Of a stretch of DNA of 16,367 bases, positions 9,968 through 16,367 are shown in pieces. The stretch lies in NCBI GenBank assembly GCA_024811115.1, contig JAKOGH010001107.1, positions 1 through 16,367 of the forward strand. Reading direction: 5' to 3'. Source of the stretch: Terana coerulea (Eukaryota; Basidiomycota; Agaricomycetes; Polyporales; Phanerochaetaceae). Made by a program: the position numbers and the translations under genes. Each line of letters opens with the position of its first letter. Position 1 is the stretch's first letter. The notes beneath the pieces are model-generated. The model was given only the letters and a program-made list of their open reading frames with translations, did not search any database and was not told where the DNA came from.

Positions 9968-10888
9968 GTGCCGCATGACAAAGCCTCTCATGTCGCGCAC
10001 CTCACGTCTATGCAGGCCAACCTTGGGCGCACTGGGGCCGCCTCGGGCGCCGCGTCCCTTATGAAGCTACTCCTCATGCTGCAGCACGCCGCCGCTCCGC
10101 CCGTGATCTCCCTCTGCACACTCAACCCACGCATCCGGCCCCTGCATGAGGACGGCACCGTCGTCGACACCGCCAATGCGCGCTGGGAGAGGCCAAGCGA
10201 TGGGGCAAGGCAGATGGCGCTGCTGAATAGCTTTGGCGCGGTGGGGAGCAACGCGGCGGTGTTGCTTGAGGAGGCGGCCAACCTCCCGCAGCGCGGACAG
10301 GGAGACGGCCGGGTGTGCCAGGTACATTGCGCCCCTCTCAAACCTGCCTCCGTCCCCGCACGCCCTCGCCGACGCTGGCGTACACTGCGACCGCGCCGGA
10401 TAGGCCTTATGCCTGGTAAGTGGGGCGCCCGCCCGGTGGGCATGCTCGCCATGTGGATGTTGCCCACTGAGCTCCAGCAGCACCTCATGCGGGACGCCTT
10501 GTACGCCGCGCTCTCCGTCGCATGCTACTGTAAGTGTGTATCCACTTTGAATGAGTGATGCATACATGCTGACGTAGGACTGCAGCTGCAAAGATGGCGT
10601 CATCACGGGCATGCAGGGTGAGCTCAAGGCCGCCGGCCGTAAGTGCGTGTGTGTGAGCATCTCGTACGTCTACCACATCGCCGCCATGGCAGCTTGTGTG
10701 GTGGGCCTTCTTGGGGCGTCCTGGGGCGTCATTGACGCCCAGAGGATGAGGGGCGAGCAGGTGAAGGGAAGGACTTTATGGTGTGTTAGGCTGTGGTGTC
10801 TGTGCTTGAGGCTGCGCTCATGCGCATGTTGATCGCGTGGGGCTTGAACTTGAAGCCCGACATGGTCATGGGGCACAGGTGCGCTTCA
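9968..10888 (+). pseudogene. Shuffled fragments of a type I polyketide synthase (KS, linker, AT)
   Basis: Four pieces are recognisable. At 9968-10316 is the ketosynthase C-terminus: LTSMQANLGRTGAASGAAS, SLCTLNPRIRPL, ALLNSFGAVGSNAAVLLEE. In functional enzymes the motif is NIGH, whose His is catalytic; here it reads NLGR. At 10364-10420 is a linker piece (LAYTATA...PYAW) like that between KS and AT in non-reducing fungal synthases. At 10430-10770 is the C-terminal half of an acyltransferase (GMLAM, TELQQHL, YAALSVACY, then after an apparent intron ITGMQGELKAAGRKC and SISYVYHIAAM). At 10795-10888 is the N-terminal half (VLEAALMRMLIAWG, PDMVMGH), cut at the GHSxG serine. The two AT halves are in reverse order, and frame is not kept between pieces. 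There is no start codon, substrate loading domain or carrier domain. It cannot be functional. Confidence 0.75.
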
Positions 10889-11023
10889 TTTTGCTGGGAT
10901 GTAATAAGCACTCTAGCATAGTCAGTGTCTTGTACTGTAGGAATCACACTGTTTTTAAATCACTTTCGGTTGGAAGGATTGAGCTACAGAACACAGCGGC
11001 ACAAAGACTGCTAAATAACGAAA

Positions 11024-11146
11024 AAATAGGTGTTATTTCATGGTAAAATAGGGCCAAATAACTGCAGACCCGATGGCAACCTTACTACTGGGCCCTAAAT
11101 TACCTATTTCACTATTTTCCCCAAATAGGGCCAAATAGTCCTATTT
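11024..11146. repeat. Subterminal AAATAGG/CCTATTT repeats of the element
   Basis: AAATAGG occurs at 11024-11030, 11046-11052 and 11123-11129; CCTATTT at 11103-11109 and 11140-11146. The 15-mer AAATAGGGCCAAATA occurs twice (11046-11060 and 11123-11137). At the left end the same heptamer is at 9424-9430. These are likely transposase-binding sites, by analogy with other TIR elements. Confidence 0.65.
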
Positions 11147-11177
11147 AAAGGCTAATTAGGTAAGGAGGTTTTCCCTG
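11133..11177 (-). repeat. Right terminal inverted repeat
   Basis: Ends GGAGGTTTTCCCTG, the inverse of the left end. CTAATTAG at 11152-11159 and CCTATTT at 11140-11146 match the left copy. Confidence 0.85.
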
Positions 11178-11179
11178 AT
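11178..11179. repeat. Possible target-site duplication AT (right)
   Basis: Partner of 9391-9392. The sequence beyond it (GGATGCGCTGAACC) would be the original upstream leader of the DUF6533 gene on the - strand. Confidence 0.45.
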
Positions 11180-12173
11180 GGATGCGCTGAACCATCGGGC
11201 AGTGATGGTGTGCTTAGGAAGATATGACATGCGATCCACACTGTGGCTACCGGGGCCTGGATGAGTACGAGGAATGAAGGTAAAAGACAAGGAATTGCTT
11301 ACAGAATTGGCAGCTACGGAAGGTATCTGGGGCGAGGTGAAGGCGGTGTGAGAATGGTAGGACGATGGTGTGCTCACAGGCAGACTAAGTATCTGGGACA
11401 TGTCGTGAGCTATATAAGACCCTGGCCCTAACAGAATTACTGTCACTCGTGAGAGAAGAGCAGTGTTATCAGGTCAAGGCGTACTTATCCAACAGAGTGT
11501 TATCGCACATGGGATTGCAATGAATGGGCGCAGTCTTCCAATGATGAGTGCAATCGTGATAAACTATCATACACTAAAGAAACGTCAACCAGAGATCGTT
11601 CCTGGACAAAAGATACAACCGACGTTCTTTACCACGAATAACACCAAACTACAAAGCTTTTAACATCCAGCGTGCGGCTAATCTTGGGGAGGGGCAATAG
11701 GATAGTGTATGGCTTTCCATCGGCAACACAATGGACTATCGCAGCTTTCCAGAACCATTGGTGTCTCAGATTTAACACTAGTACAGTCGGCGTCATACAA
11801 CTTACCAGCTTCTCAGTGGCACTGCGCTCCTACTATGCTATCTTGGTTTTCATCTGCACGAACAGTGATCTGCGGAAACAGGGGCATTCAGTAAAAACTC
11901 AGAATCCGAAGTGTTAGAGTTCGAACGATAAAGACTTCCATATGACCGATACGCTAGGCGAATGCCTCATTGTCACCACCGTTGGATATACCCTCACTTC
12001 CCGGCATCAAGACCAAGGACTCTGCTATATGACAGCATCCAAGTAGACACTGCAGAGCGCAGGTAGACACCATAGAGCGGAAGTACAGTGATATGTGCAA
12101 GAGATAAGACGTTGTTTGCGTTTGATACTTTGACTGAGAAGGCTGGTACGAGGATATTAATACGCGCCGAAGA
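11180..12173. other. Gene-poor stretch, probably containing the displaced DUF6533 promoter
   Basis: If the element at 9393-11177 is an insertion, the first few hundred bases here are the former upstream region of the DUF6533 gene. A TATATAAG at 11411-11418 is a good TATA box on the + strand and also reads as TATATAG on the -; no gene can be assigned to it. Two imperfect 20-base tandem units lie at about 12041-12080 (GTAGACAC...AGAGCG). No other supported feature is seen. Confidence 0.4.
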
Positions 12174-12362
12174 TTAGTGACACCGACGCACCATCACCGG
12201 CTGAGCCCTGATCAAACGCTCTCCAGCCTGGGCTCGCCGTTCGAGGTCTTGCCACCACTTTGCATTCCAGTACACAGTATTAGGAAGTCCAAAGAATTAG
12301 ATAGACAGACGTACCTTCAATTTTGACTCAGAGTTGTAGCGCATACAATAGACCACGGCCAT
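12174..12362 (-). CDS. Possible small two-exon gene or gene remnant
   Basis: On the - strand ATG at 12362 opens a 48-base exon (MAVVYCMRYNSESKLK) ending in a good donor GTACGT. A 57-base intron (12314-12258) ends in GCAAAG, and an 84-base exon reads WWQDLERRAQAGERLIRAQP and stops at TAA (12176-12174). The join is in phase 0. The 43-residue product has a coding-like composition but no recognised family, and the acceptor is not the best type. It may be a leftover exon pair of a larger lost gene. Confidence 0.3.
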
Positions 12363-12708
12363 GCGTCAGCTGATCTCGCAGCTGCTCGCGTCACAATAGC
12401 CCGAACTCGAACAAGAAAGTGCATGAAGCCTGCCTGACAAATATCCGCTAACAGACTACGAAACGCCGTTAGTAGGGGGCTTGCTTTGGTAAAATGTTAA
12501 GTAGTGCGGAGAGAAGATGAGGTACAAAACATGTATTTTCGCCTTGGTGCTCGTGGCTAGAGTTCCGTCAGACCCTGGTTCGCCTTCGCACCACGGGTCA
12601 GCCTCGCCCCCAGTCTCCTATGTTGACATACTTGCCAACTGGGGACCCACTACGCTGCGTGTGCCACCAAGCTGGTCGGGCGCGGAAGAAGCATCGACAT
12701 CTTCATAC

Positions 12709-12815
12709 CTAAACGAAAAGTTCAACCATGAGCAGCCCCCCGCCCCCCCCCCCCCCCCCCCCCCCCCCCCGTTGTCAATGATCGCCTCACATGCGACAGC
12801 AAATAACCTACTTAC
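12709..12815 (-). other. Intron of the adenylation pseudogene containing a long poly-C tract
   Basis: Donor GTAAGT at 12815 and acceptor TTTAG ending at 12709 join INAL to YEDVDASSAPDQ in phase. The 107-base intron is about twice the usual size because it contains C6-G-C28 on the + strand (12736-12770). Confidence 0.65.
12736..12770 (+). repeat. Poly-C tract (C6 G C28)
   Basis: Thirty-four C in 35 bases, interrupted once at 12742. The true length is uncertain because such runs are hard to sequence. On the - strand it is a G run able to form G-quadruplexes. Confidence 0.9.
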
Positions 12816-14996
12816 AGTGCGTTAATGTCTCTGGTGTACAGCTGCAGAGCTTGCAGACGGATGGCTATACCCTTTCCCGCGCGAGGTAAGGGGCGAGACG
12901 GATCGGTGATGAGGATCATCTCTGGTGCTATCTGTGCCTGTAGATGCGGCGCGACCTTGTTAGCATTCCGCACGACGTCCCTACATGCATACAATGCGCA
13001 TTGGATAACACTCAAGCACATTCAATTTGACTTACCAGAGTTTACTCCTAAGTTCTTTGACCAAGGCAGAGTCCGTTGGGTCTGCCCTGAGCTCAGAGCG
13101 TGGCTCGATCAAAACACCACGGCAACTCTTCCCACTACCAAACATCATCGCACCCATCACCATGGGGCTGTGGATTATTTCGCCCTCTTGGGGAATAGGC
13201 ACGATGTTCGCACCTGGATGAAATTGAGTAACTGAGCTGCGGAAAATACACAGATGCTTACCGGTGCTGAGCACAATGACGTCGTCCTTCCTTCTGACGC
13301 TGCCGTAGAGTCAATAAACGTTGAGAGGAGAAAGAGCCGGTGATGCGTACATCTTCCATAGCCCTTTCTTCGTAGGATGAGGCACGAAGAGGTCGTTCGT
13401 AGCGTAGCCCTTGACGTCGGGTAAGTTCACGACGCTTGGAGCATAGTTGCCGCCAGTCTTATGCGCGGCAACTGTCAATGTCTCACATATTTGAAAGCGA
13501 GTCACAGACCACGTACCAGGCACTGAAGCTCGTAAGTCCCGTCTCCCTGGTCCTCCCACCGGCAGTTCATCCAATCGGGGAAGGTCAGCCATTCCCAATC
13601 CTGGCGAGTTTTGGCCTGGGAGTCGACGTCTTACGAATCGGCCTGGTCGAATATCTTGGTGTGAGCACCAAACTCGGTGCCTCCATAGAAGGCGTATAAA
13701 GCAACGCCTTCGGCGACGAGTTTATCACCAATTTTCTTAGACAGAGGACCTCCGGCAACACACTGTGTCCTGTCAGGATCGTATCAAGGAGTAGCATAAC
13801 AGGGATCATCTCACCAACATTTCGAGTGACTTCAGCACCTTGATGTCTTCGTCTGACTTCGACCATGCCTAGGCAACAACAATAAGCACCCGCACCAGAC
13901 AGAGGAGCGCAGGTAGTTGGCAACCTCTACATATGTAGGAACAATGGCCATTGCAGTGCATCTGGTGACCTTACAAGCCGCAAGCACGTTACCAGGGGTC
14001 GGCTCGCGGGGTCGGCGGGCGCCTTAGGGGCGTACAGTCCAGCTGGCCGACCGTAAACAAGCGGCGCGCTGAGCTGCATGTAGATGCCAGCCATATGGTA
14101 CGGAAAGAGAGGGATCGACGCCCAACGTAGCCCGCGAGGTAGTCCTTCCGTGAGCAGGGCTAAGCAGAGTGGTTAGCTAGAAAAAGCGTTGGTAATCCGA
14201 CAAGGAGCTTGAACGTACAACTACGGCACCACTGCAAATAGCAAGCGTGTGCTATTGAAATAGGCTTTGGGTATCCAGTGGACCAAGACGAGTGCAGATA
14301 GAATGCTACGTCCCCCATTTCGCGCGGCCGGCCGACCCCAGGGAATGGCTTGATGTTGACATGGTTGACACTCGTGCCAAAGTTTGGAAAGATCGCATGA
14401 AGTTCTGGAAGAGTGTCCACCTGAAGCGTGATGCCCATCGCATGGAAGTGCGTTTTGAGCGCTAGCATCATCGAAATGAATGTATCTTGAGAAATAATCT
14501 GTTTGCATGACGTTTTTCCAAGAAGGCTGATCAAGCCCGGCAGTGAGACTTTCGGGGACATAGGAAACGGCTATAAGAATCGTCGTGAGTGTCCAAGGCA
14601 TACGCGTTTGATGAGGGATAGCACGCACAGTGAAGCCTGCTCTCGTCAAGCCTACTAACGTGGCGAGATCCAATACGGTATCACAGTTGACCACCACCGC
14701 TACAATTTCTCTATTGACTGCGTCTCCGCCAGGGCAAACGGCATAGACGATACGATGGGTGGCATCCGCAAATTCTCGAAAGGAGACGGTTATTACGTTC
14801 GACCCCTCTTCAGGTGTGAGCAATGCCCAAGGGTGGTCTGGATTGTTTGTGGCATGAAAGTCAACGAAGCCGGGAAGATCAGCGATGGATCCATCGAGTG
14901 GCGGTAGCTTTGGATCTGCAGTCATTCTATCAGCTATGCTGGCGATGGGCTTCAGGTAGACAGTGTAGAGCTTGCTTGTGAGATGGACTTAGCACT

Positions 14997-15005
14997 ATTT
15001 ATATA
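14997..15005 (-). promoter_or_regulatory. TATA box of the adenylation pseudogene
   Basis: TATATAAAT on the - strand, about 72 bases before the ATG at 14925. The promoter appears kept although the coding region is damaged. Confidence 0.6.
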
Positions 15006-15166
15006 AACGACCTCGGATCGCCCGTAGGGAAGACAACAGGGTTCGAGCGTGTATGTAGAGTTCGCAACGTGGCTGGTTCTATGCCGACGCTTCTCAGAGC
15101 AAGGATAGAAGGGTAGTTGCGTATAGTTTCGCTAAGTGTGCGAACTTGAGCAGTCAGCGGTTAGCG

Positions 15167-15647
15167 CTAGATTGAAGATGAGGTTCTGGACTGGTACTGC
15201 ACCTGAGCCATGTCAAATAGATTCATCCGTCCACCATAGGGATATCCCTGACGGACGTAAAACAAGGAGACCAAACAAAAAAAAGTTCATCTCCAACTCG
15301 CCGCCCATCTTGTTGGCATCGTTGAGCGTCCACGGTGGTGAGATCTGGCGGTGGCGGTTGAGTGCTATCAGAAGGCACTACGGAAGAGACAGGACGGTGG
15401 AATGATGCAACATCAGTCTGCTCTCGGAAACTCACGAGAGTATCGCGCGGCCGGAAACCGGGAACTTAGATAGAAGCTGGCAGAGCCCGGTGAGGAGCTC
15501 TGGCGTCCCAATCACCAACAACGGCCAGATTGCGACGACGAAAAGCAGCTCGTGACGATGAGGAAGCTGTGCGCAATTTGTGTCCTGGCTCGGAGATTGT
15601 ATTTCACAAATCTGACAAGCCTCAGGGCTCGAAAAGCACAGGGTATT
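15167..15647 (-). CDS. Unrecognised two-exon fragment with a hydrophobic segment; frame problems
   Basis: On the - strand, a T-rich tract ends in GCGTAG at 15648, a good acceptor. The exon 15647-15436 reads CFSSPEACQICEIQSPSQD, then a hydrophobic stretch ELLFVVAIWPLLVIGTPELL (possible membrane segment), and ends at GTGAGT. The next exon starts at 15377 after TCCGTAG and reads LIALNRHRQISPPWTLNDA and GGELEMNFF up to a run of eight T (A on +, 15277-15284). Beyond it the better frame shifts and reads CLVSLFYVRQGYPYGGRMN, stop at 15169-15167. Composition and splice signals suggest real coding sequence, but the phase at the first junction and the T8 run both need a one-base change. The family is not recognised, and the 5' exon(s) are not found. 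Either a pseudogene or sequence error. Confidence 0.5.
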
Positions 15648-15649
15648 CT

Positions 15650-16180
15650 ACGCAAAAAACAAAAAAATTAGCGGTCCACAAAAAGAGGAAAAATTGAATC
15701 TAACGCACCTCAATATACTCAATGTTATGACCTCGGGGCCACAGGTTCGCTGAAGTTGCTAATTATATATTCTAAGCCGGCTGTCTTGAAGCAAACACGA
15801 CAAACGACTTAACATGCGCTACTTTGACTTGCACCTGTCCAAGAGTTCTGAGACAAAGCCGGATTGTGGCCCACTTCCCGGCCTTTGGACTTGGGAAGAG
15901 TGTACAAAGGAATGCGCGCAGGACAAGTCACAGCCAATGGGCGCGTAAGCAATCCCGCATATGAGATATTACATAAGCGATAGCCTAACCCAAGAAAGGA
16001 AGTCAAAGCGGCTAGCAGGGTTGGGCACCGCCATCTTAAATACACCCATAATTCTGCACGAAACTTCTTCCTCCACCCACCCTCGGTGTACCATTCGAGG
16101 TCGTCTTCAGTCACTCTTCCACTCATCCTAACCCCAGATATTCTCTGCACCAACTGGTTTGGCTGAAGACGCGCGGGGAC
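15650..16180. other. Upstream region of the right-edge kinase gene
   Basis: No gene is supported. AT-rich tracts lie at 15650-15700, the T-rich acceptor tract of the - strand gene when read on that strand. CTTAAATAC at 16035-16043 followed by a CT-rich stretch (16068-16082) could be the core promoter of the + strand kinase gene. Confidence 0.35.
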
Positions 16181-16367
16181 ATGCATTCTGATGCCTTCGA
16201 TGTCATTCCTTCGAGGTAGGCTCTCCTTTTTAGGGTCGAACGGGGACGGAGGCTGACGGCGACTGGACCTAGGATATCAAGGGTAACTGGAAGAAGCTTG
16301 GTGCTGGATCATTCGGGAATGTGTATAAAGGTGAGTAACATGGGCTTTGTCGGCGCTGTAAGTGATG
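16181..16367 (+). CDS. Protein kinase, N-terminal part (partial at window end)
   Basis: The exon 16273-16330 reads DIKGNWKKLGAGSFGNVYK, the glycine-rich ATP-binding loop (GxGxFGxVYK) that begins protein kinase domains. It starts after CCTAG (acceptor, 16268-16272) and ends at donor GTGAGT (16331). The rest of the kinase, including the catalytic HRD and DFG motifs, lies outside the window, so the class and activity cannot be judged. The first exon is not settled: ATG 16181 opens MHSDAFDVIPS before a donor GTAGGC at 16216, but that join is out of phase by two bases, and ATG 16191 is out by one. A different upstream exon is therefore likely. Confidence 0.6.

Larger units (their letters stand above)
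9393..11177. mobile_element. Non-autonomous TIR DNA transposon carrying polyketide synthase fragments
   Basis: The ends are inverted repeats: both begin CAGGGAAAACCTCC, and 37 of the first 45 bases match by eye (9393-9437 against the complement of 11133-11177). Inside each end is AT-rich sequence with repeated AAATAGG/CCTATTT heptamers, the kind of subterminal repeats that transposases bind. The 1,785-bp interior encodes no recognisable transposase, so mobility would need one in trans. Most of the central part (9968-10888) is fungal polyketide synthase sequence, so the element resembles Pack-type gene-capturing transposons. The flanks show AT on both sides. A 2-bp AT duplication is known for ISL2EU-type elements, while CAGGG ends recall hAT; no 8-bp hAT duplication is present, so the superfamily is left open. 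Confidence 0.8.
12618..14925 (-). pseudogene. NRPS-like adenylate-forming enzyme, adenylation domain only (decayed)
   Basis: The ATG at 14925 opens KLPPLDGSIADLPGFVDFHA, the typical start of basidiomycete NRPS-like adenylate-forming reductases, which activate an acid as its adenylate and reduce it after loading on a carrier. Inferred exons: 14925-14604, 14548-14225, 14159-13925, 13868-13815, 13762-13517, about 13481-13351, 13299-13262, 13213-13036, 12980-12816, 12708-12618. Motifs include LHSSWSTGYPKP (A3 loop), GLRWASIPLF, VAGGPLSKK, YGGTEFGAHTK, LPDVKGYATNDLF, RRKDDVIVLSTG (A8), PQEGEI and LPRAGKG with the A10 lysine. Damage: the loop Gly is Trp (14283-14285), a frameshift lies near 13992-14005, TAA at 13633-13631 breaks DQADS*DVDS, and one junction near 13517-13482 does not resolve cleanly. 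The frame ends soon after the adenylation domain; carrier and reductase domains, normally another 400-500 residues, are absent. Splice sites are largely kept, suggesting recent loss. Confidence 0.85.

Noticed and set aside
9988..10660. Long - strand open frames opposite the PKS fragment (9988-10488, 10067-10660)
   Set aside because: They are GC-rich shadows of the + strand ketosynthase sequence, which carries recognisable motifs; the - strand peptides do not.
9385..11186. hAT element with 8-bp target duplication
   Set aside because: The 8 bases on each side of the repeats (GTAGACAT and ATGGATGC) do not match; only AT is shared.
12517..12825. + strand ORF of 102 codons with a polyproline run
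   Set aside because: The proline run is just the poly-C tract, and the frame overlaps an intron and exon ends of the - strand adenylation pseudogene.
15809..16186. - strand ORF of 125 codons upstream of the kinase
   Set aside because: No family or motif is seen, composition is unconvincing, and it overlaps the likely promoter and leader of the kinase gene.
1..16367. CRISPR arrays, bacterial operons, rRNA or tRNA genes
   Set aside because: None seen; the intron-rich fungal genes make prokaryotic systems implausible, and no spaced identical repeats or tRNA-like folds were noticed by eye.

Overview
The window looks like nuclear DNA of a mushroom-forming basidiomycete, probably a polypore-type Agaricomycete. 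The reasons are short GT-AG introns (mostly 50-65 bp), TATA boxes followed by CT-rich leaders, and fungal gene families: an F-box-like repeat protein, a DUF6533 membrane protein, a basidiomycete NRPS-like adenylate-forming enzyme and type I polyketide synthase pieces. There are no bacterial features. All family names come from recognising motifs by eye; no search was run.

Layout. Positions 1-144 hold the open tail of an unidentified gene. Two tandem copies of an F-box-like gene follow on the + strand (452 to about 1740, and 2119 to about 3740); each carries its own frameshifts and stops. A long multi-exon + strand gene of unknown function (4447-7142, eight exons, about 774 aa if one missing base is allowed) has a good TATA box. 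A - strand DUF6533 multi-pass membrane protein gene (9392-7741, ten inferred exons, one only 16 nt) comes next.

The most interesting object is at 9393-11177: a 1,785-bp element with imperfect 45-bp terminal inverted repeats, subterminal AAATAGG-type repeats and a possible AT target duplication. It carries no visible transposase. Instead it contains shuffled fragments of a fungal polyketide synthase (ketosynthase C-terminus, linker, then the two halves of the acyltransferase in reversed order). It sits exactly at the initiator ATG of the DUF6533 gene, so the ATG now abuts the repeat. Removing the element with one AT copy joins the flanks into an intact ATG.

Beyond it, 11180-12617 is mostly without recognisable genes. 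Then comes a - strand NRPS-like adenylation-domain pseudogene (14925-12618), which keeps its TATA box and nearly all splice sites but has a changed P-loop, a frameshift, a stop, and no carrier or reductase domain. An unrecognised - strand gene lies at 15647-15167, and the first recognisable exon of a protein kinase is at the right edge.

A theme across the window is single-base lesions in otherwise well-preserved genes, several at short homopolymers. Some may be sequencing or assembly errors; others (nonsense codons, motif changes, domain loss) look like real decay.
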